Shown: positions 1-11,183 of the stretch, one piece after another
Numbering within the stretch: the stretch's first letter is position 1
How the letters are laid out: each line of letters starts with the position of its first letter
Assembly (NCBI GenBank): GCA_016758965.1
Contig: JAEPRB010000058.1
Location: 62,001 to 126,000, forward strand
Reading direction: 5' to 3'
Length of the DNA stretch: 64,000 nt
Source: Circinella minor
Lineage: Eukaryota; Mucoromycota; Mucoromycetes; Mucorales; Lichtheimiaceae
Position numbers and translations under genes: made by a program
The notes under the pieces: model-generated
Told to the model about the DNA's origin: nothing
Seen by the model: the letters and a program-made list of their open reading frames with translations, nothing else
The model's database searches: none

Positions 1-283
1 TAATGAAAAAGAAAGAAAACGAAAAATATATGTCAATCAATTATGACAAAAAAAAGCGCGTGTAACAGCTTATTACCCTGTGACCGGTTATATAATTCTG
101 ATTATAATTTTTTTTTTTTTTTTGCATTAACAAATATACTCTTTAAACATAATATTAGTTATTAAGTAATCAGGGTATTTAAATATAAATAAATCGCCTC
201 GATTTAAAAAGTTTAGCCTATATTTTATTTTTAAGCAAAAATAAAAAGAGAGAGAATATAATACATGTGGTTTCAAACAATTA

Positions 284-2192
284 CTATTGTCCAGGTTTAT
301 CTACTAAATGAAAATGTTCTTCCATTGCTGAAGGATATCGATTATGTAATTGGATTCCGGATGATTCTAGCGTTTTCATTGATTGTTCATCTGTAAAAAA
401 TGCAGAATTATCAATATCTGCATGAGCTGTTACTACATTTTCTCTTCTTCTTCCTTCTCCCGCCCGAGGGGGTTAAAATTGTACGTAAAATGTTATTTTT
501 TTTCACTTGCTATAATTATTATTATTGTTGTTGTTCTTGCTGTTCCATTGTTCTTGTTGCTTATATGAAAATCGATTGACACTGTTGTTCGTTGTTTGTT
601 GATTTCTTGTAGTATTATTATTATTATCATTATTGACGGCTGAATTGAGATTGGAAAAAAGTTCATCGTTGATATAATAGGATTTCAACATCAATTCCAT
701 GAGCTGTATCCGTCGTTGAAGTTCTTCAAGTTGTTGTTTGAACTGCTGATTTTCTTCTTGTGACAACGTGTCGTTATTATTACTACTATTATTACTATTG
801 GTAATAGTAGCCGCTACTTTTTCATCTTGTTGCTGTTGTTTAAATATCATTGTACTATTTATGTTATTGCTAGGTTCTTTTGTTGCTATTATATTATGAG
901 TCTCACGTTGTTTTTGATTAGGTAAAAATTCAGATCGAACAGGATTAATAAATGGTGTTGTTGAACTTAAAAATCCAAAATGATTTCGTAACCCACTTAA
1001 TAATGATTCTCTTGCTGAGCCCATGGACACGTGATGCACAAAGCCCCAAGGTGAATTAGGTCGTACACCAAATAAAAATGTATCCAATGTAAACAATAAT
1101 GTTAATAAACCACCTGCTGAACCAATGGCACTTAATACTGTATAAATCTTTTGTTCTTTCAAAATTACATTAGAATAACTACTTGGATAAATATCCAATA
1201 TATTTTTACTAAAACTTTCAACACGAAGTTGAGTTGCCATGCCAGGACGACAGCTACTAGAAAGTTCTGGAACACGATTATAATCTTGTGCGAATCCAAT
1301 ACTATTCCAACCATTATCATTGTTTAAATAAAGATGCTCTTGTAATTGATAGGCAATGGTCGAATATGCACCTAGTTCGAGTGTATATGTATTGGAAGAA
1401 GATGTCTGAAGATCATTTCGTTCTTCATCAAGCCAAGTTTGAATATCAGATTTAGACATTTTTTGAGTTGTGTCGTCAAAATAATATGCAAGATTGGGAT
1501 TTCTGCCTCGAGGATAAAGAGATACATGGATTCTAGAAAAGGTTAAACTAGCTGTTGAATTCCCGTGAATAGCAATATTTGGTTTTGTTGCAACACCATA
1601 AAACATGAATTGTATACGCTGCCCATTATTGCTGTTGTTTGACGTTTGCTGCTGTAGTTGTCTTGATTTTGGATCATTCAGTTGAAAATCATCGGGTGCA
1701 GTAAATAAATAACATGTTGGAGGACTTGGTTGTGAATCAATAAAGAAGGGTCGATGTTTCGTCATGTTAAGTTGTCGCAGGTAACCAGAAGTGTAACAAT
1801 CAGTAATCGCACCTGTGTCTGTTTGACATCCAACTGAAGGTTTATCCCATCCATCAAAACAAAATCGAATATCTTTGTTTTAAAATATTACAAAATTTGA
1901 ATTCATAAAAAAAAAGAGAAGAATTAGAAATAATACACATTACGTATTATACATAATAAACAAAAGCTATTCCTTTTTTTTCATTTATATTACCTGGTAC
2001 TTGAACTTTGGTTACTGGAGATGTTAAAGTAATAGTAGATATAGGACTATTAATAACTTGAACAATTAAAAATGCGATAAATGCACCAAATAATGCTGCC
2101 AGAACAAGCTTGGAGAATAAATGTGAAAGCTCAGTCCATCGTGGTTCACCCGTTCTAATAAATTTGTCAAAGTCACAATAAAGTGTGCCCAT
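284..2192 (-). CDS. Two-TM membrane protein of unknown function
   Basis: I do not recognise the family. Exon 1 is 1994-2192 (ATG at 2192) and exon 2 is 507-1872. The intron 1873-1993 (GTAATA..AAAG) joins in frame through a split Asp codon. Exon 1 encodes a hydrophobic helix at about residues 27-50, and a second lies near residues 305-335. The roughly 250 residues between are probably extracytoplasmic and contain several Asn-X-Ser/Thr sites. After TM2 come a Gln/Glu-rich predicted coiled coil and a poly-Asn tail. Without further splicing the protein stops at the TGA at 503-505. However, 284 to about 449 is an open exon-like stretch (..SAFFTDEQSMKTLESSG.., TAG at 284-286). A GTGAAA donor at 505-506 and an AAG acceptor at about 450 would join it in phase, giving about 576 aa. 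The first two exons are solid and the third is inference. Confidence 0.7.
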
Positions 2193-2329
2193 TATTCATA
2201 TTTTAATAAAGTATATATATACATTTTGTTATATTTTGCTATACAAAATACGTATTGAACCGATTCCAGATTCTACAACATCTTTATTGGTGTTTTTTTT
2301 TCGCAACCCTATTGTAGATTTTATATTAT

Positions 2330-4194
2330 TTACCTTGGATTCCAGATAAAATAAGTAAAAAGAACGGACCAGTATTTCCATAATATAAATAATAAAATCA
2401 ATCCAATAATTATTCCTACTACAATACCTGCAATTGCTTTAGTACTGAGACTTGTATTATCATTAAGAATTCCATTGTTGGAATCAGATAATGATTCGAT
2501 AACATTTTCTATCCATATTAAATTACTATCTTCTTGAACAGGTGTGGTTGATGATACAGAAGAATTATTATTTGGAAGACTTAATATATATAAATCATTA
2601 TACCAAAGTGTTTCGGTTCTTCCTAGAAAAAAATACAGCAGTTTTATAAATTTGGATAATATATATAAGCATTACGTAGTTTAATTTTTGCAAATACGTA
2701 AAAGAAAATTCCTTTTTTTTTTGTACGTACCATTTGCTATAACAACGTATTTTCCTTTTAAAAGTGCTGCATTTGCTTCATATCGTGCAGTAGGTTGAAC
2801 ACCCATCACATTATCTATTGATTGCCAAGTCCATGTATTGGTATCCAAAATAGCAAGGTTAGCCAGTGGATTATAAGGATATCCAGCGAAATCACGAACG
2901 CCTATTATTTTTGTTATAACACAAAGTGAAAATAATTATTAAAAAGCATCTCTCAAATTTATTTTAAAAGAAAAGTGTTTGTAGTAAATAAATGTAATAT
3001 GAAAATCTTTACCTCCAAAGAAATAGATTGTCGAATCATCTGGACCTGAAAATAAATTGAGTAAACATATCATATTAATATTATTAACATGAAATCATTT
3101 CACAATAGCGTTATTCCAACTTTTCATTTTTCGATAACTGTATCAAAAATAGATTTATACTTACCAAGAATAGCACTGACACCTTCTCTCAACCATGGAA
3201 TTGTGTCGCCTTTTAATTCTTGTCTAGTCCATTTGTTTATAGTAATATCATAAATAAGTGATGTATTTGCTTGTTCAGTAGGATTGGATGGATGTGCTGA
3301 TCGTGAACGATAACCCATAGTTCCCATAGTAAAAACAATTTTATTGTTTCTATAATAAAGAATCAAAAAACAAATAATAGTGAGTACGTACATTAAATTA
3401 TAATAAAAAAAAGTTACACAGTAGAAAGTATAATGGGAGTTTCTATAGTATATATCATTATCTTTAAATTGAAAACAACAAGAATAATAATAAACTTACG
3501 GTAATGCAATAGCTGTATGTCCAATCATATAATTTCCAGGTTCCAATGGTTGTGAAAGGTCAACAAATTGACCATTTTCAGGATCATAAGACCACAAATC
3601 ACCCATAACATAAGAACCTGCACCATTAAACGCGCTCACTAAATTATATCCACCTGTGATATAAACTTTACCATCCATTCCAAGTGTTGCTGTAAATTCT
3701 TTACGATTGACAGGAAAAGTCGCATTCTTATATGGAAGAGCAGGTGCTTCTTTCCATGATTTTTGATCAAATCGATATTCATAAACTAAAAGTTTTCCTG
3801 TATAGAGCGTTGCATTATCGGTAATACCACCAAACATAAGTAATCGATTATTGTCTGGAAGTAATATGGGTTGATTATAGGACATGGGAATTGGATTTAT
3901 TTGTGGTACGTCTTCATAAATTAAACTACCATCTTTTTCATTAATCGAAATGGAAGTGAATTGTGTAGAAACAACAGAACGAGATACAACACCACCATAG
4001 ATATACATTTTATCATCTTTTACAAAAGTAGCACCTGATGATCTACCAGGAAGGATATTGATTTGTTCATTCGTCATATTATATGCAGCCATGACCACAG
4101 AAGTAGGTAAAAGAGTGGAGATGATTATGGACCACCACCATATTAGTAATTGCATTTTGGAGCGATAAAATAAGTCTATGATAGGAGTCACCAA
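2330..4194 (-). CDS. Kelch-repeat single-pass membrane protein
   Basis: Five exons join in frame: 3500-4194, 3165-3349, 3013-3045 (33 nt), 2731-2901 and 2330-2622, about 458 aa. The start at 4194 gives a short hydrophilic lead. Met14 (at 4155) would place the signal-peptide-like segment (MQLLIWWWSIIISTLLPTSV) at the N-terminus and may be the true start. Kelch-type blades follow, with recurring aromatic-Gly-Gly strands (IYGG, LMFGG, YITGG, YFFGG) and Trp-containing strands (W..EAP, NKWTRQEL, NTWTWQSI), consistent with a six-bladed beta-propeller outside the cytosol. Exon 5 adds a Ser/Asn-rich stalk and one TM helix (AIAGIVVGIIIGLILLFIL), then a short basic cytosolic tail ending Asn-Pro-Arg. 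The topology is type I by inference. The gene lies just upstream of the two-TM gene on the same strand. Ligand and role are unknown. Confidence 0.82.
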
Positions 4195-4996
4195 CTGTTA
4201 TTGTTGTTGTTGTTACCAGTAAAAAAAGAAAGGAGTGGAAGGAGCAAAGAAAAAAAGTTAAAACGTAAAGAAAGATGCTGGTTTTGAGTCAGCAAATTAA
4301 AGTTAGACAGTATCAAATAGGTTTCTAGGTTATAAATTTTTTATTATTATTTGTACTACTTTATATATATACGTATGAATATATTGGCTAACAATGGTAA
4401 CTACGCCACAATTGTACCTCAGGTTATAATGGTATACAAAATGTGTGATACATATTCTTAATTGTTTAATATCTATTAGACGTGCCCATATAATTTGTAG
4501 TTATATGAAACCGCATCAAATTAGAATAGTAAATGTAATCCCAGATACAAAACATATATTAGTTCATAACATTTATTTATTTTTACTTGAATTTAAACTT
4601 TTTATATTCATTGATTTTGTTTATCTTATTGTAGCCTAGAAGATTATAATAAAAGGATATTAAATTTTAAAGCAAAGAAAAAAAAAGATCATAATTTATT
4701 ATAGTGTTTGATTTTTCAAACGTTAATTTTTCCTGCTAAGATTGATTACTTTAATTTTTTCCAAATAACTCTATTGTATTAAGTCTATATAAAATAAATA
4801 ACATATTTGAAGATTTAAAAGAGTTTCCCTGTCAATTCATGTGTGTGTAACATACGGCTGTACCAGGCTGTACCACGCGTAACAATAAGTCACAATTTTT
4901 GACAAAAAATGAAGATGGCCTTGTTTCTTCCCCCGCTTGCTTTGATTTTTTTTATTATTATTTTCTGTTGCAGAAACATAACATATACAACCGACC
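4195..4996. other. Divergent intergenic region
   Basis: About 800 bp separate the Kelch gene (minus) from CBP3 (plus), so this stretch must hold both promoters. It is AT-rich and has a GTT run at 4199-4213. The small ORFs here have no recognisable content. I could not assign individual promoter elements. Confidence 0.5.
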
Positions 4997-6262
4997 ATGG
5001 TCTTTACAAACGCGGTTAAAACAGGTGCTTCAGCAGCATCACGCAAAGTACTAATTTACTTTATCTATTTCTTCTTTTATTATAAAATTAGAAATAAAAT
5101 ACCAACTTTTATTTATTTTTATTTTTAATTAGCCTATTCACTCTTCACGAACTATTCAACAATGTCTCTCACAAAGTCAGACTAGAATGGCTATTACACG
5201 TTTAGCACCTACTGCCATGGTAATGAAAAAGCAATAAATAAAGCATTTTTTTTGTTTCGGTATGGAAGATTTAAAAAGAGGATCGAGAGAAATTGGAATA
5301 TTCAATCTTTTTTCTTATTATTATATCATATATCAACGGATTTTTTTTTAGTCAGTAAAACGTTGGCAAACAACAGCACAACCAGAAAAAATTGTAGAAA
5401 AGAAAGAATATTCAAATGTAACAAAAAAAGTGGTATATGGATTAGCACGCATGTTAGGTTATTATTCAACGGGATCAACAGCCATTCGTGCTAGTCATGA
5501 TTTATATCGTATTTGTGCTGAACATTCAGAGGCTAATAAAGACTTTTTTATTGAAGGTAAAAGAGAAAAAAAAACCCGCCATAGTTTATTATGTGTTTTA
5601 TATTTTTAAATTCTCATATATTTATATTGAATTTTATAGCATGTAATCTTCCTGATAACTTTCAATCATGGTTTTCAGTAACTCAATTACATGTATGGAT
5701 GTTAATGGTACGTTTACGAGGAGAAAAGAATGGTAAGCTTTATATTCAAGAACTTGTAAATCGATTGTTTGATGATGCAGAACATAGAATGCGTTCACAT
5801 GGTGTAAGTCTCTTTTTTGTATAAGAATGATATTTAGATAATTGTAAAGGAAATATAAAAAAAAAGATAGTTTTTTTTAATCAAATAAAATGATAATTTA
5901 GATTACACAACAACGTATGATCAATAGTTATATTAAAGACCTTTTAGCTCAATTCCATGGTGGTGTTGTTGCTTATGATGAAGGCATGTGTAAAGATGAT
6001 CCAGTATTAGCAGCTGCATTGTGGAGGTAAATATTAAAGAGGAGAGAGAGAGAAAAAAAACATCTAAAAGAAGCATAAGGAAGAATAACTTATTTTTTTT
6101 CTTCTCTATAGAAATCTTTTTGCACCAACATCCAACAATGCTGTTCATTTGGCATATGTTGTACAATATATCCGACAAGAGCTCAAGGCACTAGATGACC
6201 TTGATGGTGAAAAGCTCAATGCAGGCATTGTGCATTTTGGCAAACCCAATGCATCAATTTAA
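4997..6262 (+). CDS. CBP3: Cytochrome bc1 assembly chaperone CBP3 (UQCC1 family)
   Basis: Six exons join in frame (4997-5047, 5133-5219, 5352-5556, 5640-5803, 5902-6026, 6112-6262), giving 260 aa. The first about 45 residues are rich in Arg, Ser, Thr and Gln with no acidic residues, like a mitochondrial presequence. The body matches the ubiquinol-cytochrome c chaperone domain. Visible core motifs are FQSWFSVTQLHVWMLMVRLR, then LVNRLFDDAEHRMRSHG and, near the end, the LAAALWRNLF region. In yeast, Cbp3 with Cbp6 binds the mitoribosome exit and newly made cytochrome b and starts complex III assembly, so a mitochondrial inner-membrane or matrix role is expected. Length is slightly below fungal homologues, which usually have longer leaders. 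Family assignment is strong and exon edges are clear GT..AG. Confidence 0.9.
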
Positions 6263-7576
6263 AAGAATAAAAATTTATTGTATTCACTTATAATTTAGCT
6301 TCACTATTATTGTATCTGTATGTGTGTATGATCAGACCCGAAAAAAAAACCTCGTACTTTTATCATTTTACACAAACAATTTTTTTAATCGACATGTAGA
6401 AGGTTCCTGGGGATACTCTTAATGGCATGAGTTTTAATTGGTTGGTGCTGTGAAATTTTACAGAAAGTTTGTCGGGGATATTTTCACTACTTGTATTTGA
6501 TATGAACCAAGAAATGAGTTAGTTTTCCCCTTTATTTTTTTAATATATAAGTATTGAATAATGAGTAATGTAAAATACACAATGAATCGATTTAGGGTGA
6601 CCTCAACGATGAAGCAAATTGTTGAAATGGTACAAAGCATCAAACGTTGCTAACACCGATCGAAACACAAGAACATGGCTTAATCGTTTTGAGCAGTATC
6701 GTGACAACAAGATGTTTCAAAAGAGCCCATTGAGGCAGAGCGGCTATCGTCTATTTATCATGGATACATACCGTATTGTCTATCGCCACTGAAAAAAAAA
6801 GTGGTAGGTACTAAAAGTCGTGCCATCCTGCAGTCGTGCCATCCCCCCATGACTATGTTTATTTTATTCCGCTGTGTTTGGTCGAGCCATTGATCCTTTG
6901 TTACTATCCTGCCCTGTAAGTTGCACTGTTGCATGAATAATATTTTCTAACATATTGATGTCGTTAAAAAAACAGTGCTTTTGTTTCGTTTCGAGTAATT
7001 TTTCATTTTTACTTAGTAGTATATAATGACAATGAGTGAACTTATTCAACTTATTGAAACACAGGATAAATTAAAAATAATATTGTACAATTATATTATA
7101 TATAATACAAAGATGCGAAATTATAACAGGGCTGGAATAAAATTATAAACATAGTGATGTGAAAGTTGATTATAAAAACCAATATATCTTTTTACTAAAG
7201 AAAAAGTAAAAATAATCCATAAAATACGCACATTATTAATTTAAAAAAGATGAAGACAAAATGTGTAATTTAAGATAAACTATTTCATATTTATATTTGG
7301 AAGCATAACGGTAAATTGTATAAGTCAATGTAATATATATATTGATTCTGCGTGTGTATGTGTGTGTGTGTTTATATTTACGATGTTTCCATCAACCAAA
7401 AGTATTACTTCCATAATATATATATATATATATATCTGTGTGTGTACAGGTTTTATCTTAAGAAAGGAACCTTTTTTTGTTATCACTACGTACTTCTTTT
7501 ATATTCGTTTTTACTATGGCACATAATAGCTAATAACACCGCTCCTGAGGAGAGAATCGTACTTTTCCAAAATTAT
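6263..7576. other. Gene-free stretch with transposon debris
   Basis: Apart from the CBP3 3' flank and the relic at 6600-6792, I see no coding exon here. There are TG and TA microsatellite tracts at about 7353-7450. The 5' end of the Tc1 relic must lie in the right part, but I could not find a clear terminal inverted repeat. Confidence 0.5.
6600..6792 (+). pseudogene. Short degraded ORF, possible mobile-element relic
   Basis: One frame is open from about 6614 to the TGA at 6790-6792 and reads ..SNVANTDRNTRTWLNRFEQ.. followed by YRIVYRH. The 'NTRTWLNRFEQY' style resembles the N-terminal DNA-binding part of tyrosine-recombinase (Crypton-like) proteins, but that resemblance is only a visual impression. 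There is no start codon in context, a stop lies immediately upstream, and no second exon is visible. It sits beside a clear transposon relic, which makes a transposon origin plausible. The function call is tentative. Confidence 0.3.
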
Positions 7577-8780
7577 ATGGACAGGGAGGGTGCTGCAGGG
7601 ATTAACCGCGAACAGAAAATGGAGGAGGAAAAAGGAAGGAAAGAAAAAGCGCTCAAAGGACTTACTAATAACAATGATATATCTTCATGTCTGTCTTGTG
7701 GGTCATACAATACAAAGAATGATATTAAAGTCGCAAAAATGATCCATTTATTACAAGAGTTTGAAGGGATGTCAATTAGTGTTGCTGCACGCAAAGTTAC
7801 TTTGTCTTATTCAACTGCTAAACGATGTGTTAATCAATGGAACGAAACACACAACAATGGTGAAAATGTATTTCCAGGCTCATCTAAAAAGACCGGTGCT
7901 AAATGAAAGCTTACTGATGACCTTACAGTTTTTATCTTTGAAAAAATTCATGAACAACCAACAATCAGTTGTAATGATGTCACCAATTTACTTTGTCAGC
8001 ATTTCAAAGGTTTGGATATCACCAGTCGCGCTGTTAATGAGCATATGCGTAAGGAGTGCCATCTCACTTACAAGCGTACAGTTCGTCAACTTGCTGCTCG
8101 TGATGATGATACAAATATTTTGCAATAGTATGAATCTGTATCAGCATGGATAGCACTTGGGATCAACTTCTTTTCTGAGTGTATTTTCATTGACGAGGCT
8201 GGGTTCAATAGAAATATGCATCGATCCCAAGATTGGTTTAACGTTGGATCACTATGCAAAATTACTACGGAAACAAAAGGACCAAACATCAGCATATTGG
8301 GAGCTATTACTGCCGATGGTGTACACTACACTGTCAAGACGAGAGGCTTGTGCACCAACAAACAAAAAACGAAAAGCTAATGATCCAGCATCTAAAAAAG
8401 GGACAACTAGTAGTGATTTCATGGAATTTATTGAACAAGTACTTACCAATATTGAAGCCCATGATCTCCCATATAGATATCTTGTTATGGATAATGCTGC
8501 TATTCACAAAACAATTGATGTTAAGGATTGGGTTACTGAACGTGGTTTTGAGATTATTTACCTACCTCCATACTCACCTTTTTTGAACCCTATTGAGGAA
8601 TTTTGATCGAAATTTAAAGAAGTGGTTAACAAAGATCTTTCTTCAGTGACACTTAATACTAAATTAAGTGATCGCTTTAAAAGGGCATCAGAATACATTT
8701 TCCGTGAAGATTGTCAAGCTTGGATCAAAAATTCATTAACCTTTTGGGACTGCTGTTTAGCAGGTGAAAGAGGATTATAA
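7577..8780 (+). pseudogene. Dead Tc1/mariner-type (DD34E) transposase
   Basis: The frame opens at ATG 7577 and carries an N-terminal helix-turn-helix (MIHLLQEFEGMSISVAARK..). The catalytic part follows: first Asp in CIFIDEAGFN, second Asp in YLVMDNAAIHK, and Glu in YLPPYSPFLNPIEEF. Exactly 34 residues separate the second Asp and the Glu, the DD34E spacing of Tc1-like elements. The gene is broken by TGA at 7904-7906, TAG at 8127-8129 and TGA just after the PIEEF motif (about 8604-8606), plus a frame change between about 8330 and 8400. Reading resumes to TAA at 8778-8780. Each stop can be explained by one transition (CGA to TGA, CAG to TAG, TGG to TGA). No active enzyme can be made from this copy. 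Confidence 0.9.
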
Positions 8781-8992
8781 AAAATACATTTAATATTTAG
8801 CTTTTTTTAATATAAATAAATATAAAAAGCAAATATTATTACGTTTCTTTTTGAGCATATTCATTTTTATTATCTGATAGCTCATATTCATTCGATATGG
8901 CTTAATATTAAAGTTAGATGGCTCAATTTCGATAGCTGACTTAATTTTGGTTCATTTTTATTTTTGGTGGCTACATTTAACTTCCAACGCTG
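8781..8992 (+). repeat. 3' end of the Tc1 relic with TIR-like terminus
   Basis: The AT-rich tail after the transposase stop contains repeated GATAGCTC/GATGGCTC motifs (about 8877, 8918, 8932). It ends ..TTAACTTCCAACGCTG followed by TA at 8993-8994. Read on the other strand, the end begins CAGCGTTGGAAG, and Tc1/mariner termini often begin with CAG next to a TA target. The sequence recurs at 10735-10920, where the match also stops at GCTG|TA. That shared breakpoint defines the element end. Confidence 0.7.
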
Positions 8993-10734
8993 TATGTTGA
9001 CTAAATACAAACGGTTAGAACGATAAGTGATATTAATCACAGGCTTTTTTTTTTTTTTTTGGAATTGATGCATCCCTGACACTTTCTGTAAGGCCGCATC
9101 AATTTTGAATTGGTAGAGGGCTATTCTAAGTATTTGGCGCGGCCTTGGCATATTTATTTATAAATGCTAAAGTCAAAACGAATAGATAGAAAAAATTAAC
9201 TAAAACAAAATTGAGGTAATTTTCCATTGGTTCATGAAGCATGATGTATTCGGGTATTATTATTGGAAAAGCAAAATAATAGAGAGATGGAGTCCTGTTT
9301 TTTTTACGTATTATCGCGAATAGTGATCTTAAATTAAATAGCAATAGTTTACTCCCGGTAAGCGCAACTCCTCCAAAAACCTCGATGTAAAAAGTTGCAA
9401 GTTGCGATTCCATTAAGTATTTTTAAGAGATTTGCAAAAGTGGAAGATGCAAAAACGCGGGTTGACTAATTATATTAGTATATGTCTAGTTTGATATTTT
9501 TAATATCATAAAAACATTCAGCTAAAGCATTATGATTCAATTAATCTTTCATGTTTTTATTTATAATTCTTCTATTTGAAGTCGATATATTGATCAGGAA
9601 ATCTCAGTTTTATAAATAAGACATGATTCATGTAGCTAACATGAATAGGAGCAAGTATAGTAAGTCGTTTATGCATTTTATTCAGGTTTTTCTATCAAAC
9701 TCTTTTGGGTTTATGCATCATTTTGATACTCTACGTATATAAAAGATTTGATATCGTTTAAATTGGTATGATATCATGACAGTACTATATTATAGAATAT
9801 AAAGCTACGTAATTAAAAAAAAATCAATATAAAGGATGTACGTACATCTTCTCAATATTATAATAACCATGTATATTTTAACATTCTTCGGCTGATAAAT
9901 TATTTTGGATATACGTACGTACCGTGATTGATTAAAAATATAAATCCTCTTTTTATTCATTATTAATTACACACCCATCCATGAGTATCTGCATGAATTG
10001 AAACCAAAAAATAAAAATAATAATACTGTACTGTACAAGAGGACTTTTTTTTTTAAAAAAAAAAGAGGGTTTAATGTTATTAAAGTGGAAAATAGGAAGG
10101 GTGCTAACTATATATGTGATACTACTAAACCATCATTTCGACACAATAACAGCTATGTGGTATGACCAACACTTATCTATCAATGACCCTAAAGGAGGCC
10201 AATGACAAGTTTAACAAAGTAAAGCAACAGAATGGTCTGTTTCTTTGTGCCCTGCCCCGCCCCAATTAACCAAACTGTTTTTCAATTGGTCCTGTCCTTA
10301 AAAGTTGGGAATTTACAACTTTTCTCCACAATTTATATATGCGTCATGAAACGTTAGTATTTATTTATTTATTTTTGCTTGTTCAGCGTTCCATCTTCAA
10401 AAAGGAAGCACTGTATGATGTCTTTCTCAAGACAATGTTCGAACTATTTTTGGATAGTGACGATACGGGATCAAGATCACTCATATGTAGATGTAGTTGA
10501 TAAAGAGGATAGTTTTGATTTCGACGATTGTGATTATGACAGAAACGGCTTCATTGATGTCACAACCAGAAGAAGAACAGTTTAATAAAAATTGGATGAA
10601 GCTTTGACTGACTTGAAAGAAAGTTACGTCAGTGAACCCCGAGCAAATTAAGAGGAACTCAAATTTATTGTGTTCAACAAAACTCCACTATCGATAAATA
10701 ACCGCACTTACTATTAGGCATATGGAGGTTAGGG
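8993..10734. other. Gene-free AT-rich region
   Basis: I see no supportable gene. It holds the TIR-like scrap at 9060-9146 and several TACGTACGTA-type palindromes (about 9839 and 9912). A 68-aa ORF at 10379-10585 is open but resembles nothing I know and is compositionally odd (Asp-rich). It may be chance or a decayed part of the element whose 3' end follows it. Confidence 0.5.
9060..9146. repeat. Possible isolated transposon terminus (TIR-like)
   Basis: The segment contains an 8-bp perfect inverted repeat, AAGGCCGC at 9090-9097 and GCGGCCTT at 9139-9146, around CAATTTTGAATTG and CTATTCTAAGTATTTGGCG. It is GC-richer than its surroundings and its style recalls a Tc1/mariner terminal repeat. No partner copy was found in the window, so this is inference. 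Confidence 0.3.
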
Positions 10735-10920
10735 TCATAAAAAATATATTTGTTATGTAGTTTTTTCTGAAAATAAATATAAATGTTACATATTGCTAAG
10801 CTTCATTTGGATCATATTCATTTTTATAATCTGATAGCTCAAATTCATTGGGGACAACTCAAATCAAAATCAGATGGCTCATTTTTATTTTTGCTAACCC
10901 AAATTAACTTCCAAATGCTG
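10735..10920 (+). repeat. Second copy of the Tc1-relic 3' end
   Basis: The segment aligns with 8778-8992 and shares ATAAAAAATA.., CATATTCATTTTTAT.ATCTGATAGCTCA, CAGATGGCTC, ATTTTTATTTTTG and AACTTCCAA.GCTG. It has an internal deletion of about 30 nt relative to the first copy. Both copies end at GCTG|TA. Weak similarity to the transposase C-terminal coding part may extend slightly upstream, but no intact ORF is present. It is therefore a truncated or non-autonomous copy. Confidence 0.75.
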
Positions 10921-11183
10921 TAATACAAATTAATTATGCATAAAATAAAGTTTAAACAATGGGAGATTTTAATAACTCAACACCATCTTTTTTAAACCCA
11001 TTTTAATTATATATAAAACATATAATAATCCATCAAAATAAATTTCACTCTTGAAGCCAATATAACTCATTTTTTTTAAACCAAAAAAAACAACTACAAA
11101 ATTTAAAACAACCGCATTGATTCCCATAAAATTTTTATTTTTTTTAAAAAGAATACGTAAAAAAAAACAAACTATGAGTAAAC

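Noticed and set aside
4837..5046. 69-aa minus ORF over the first CBP3 exon
   Set aside because: A shadow of the exon and flanking DNA with no recognisable content.
7573..7794. 73-aa minus ORF in the transposase
   Set aside because: Shadow of the transposase reading frame, with no domain.
9126..9413. 95-aa minus ORF
   Set aside because: It overlaps a transposon-like terminus, has no conserved motif and matches chance expectation in AT-rich DNA.
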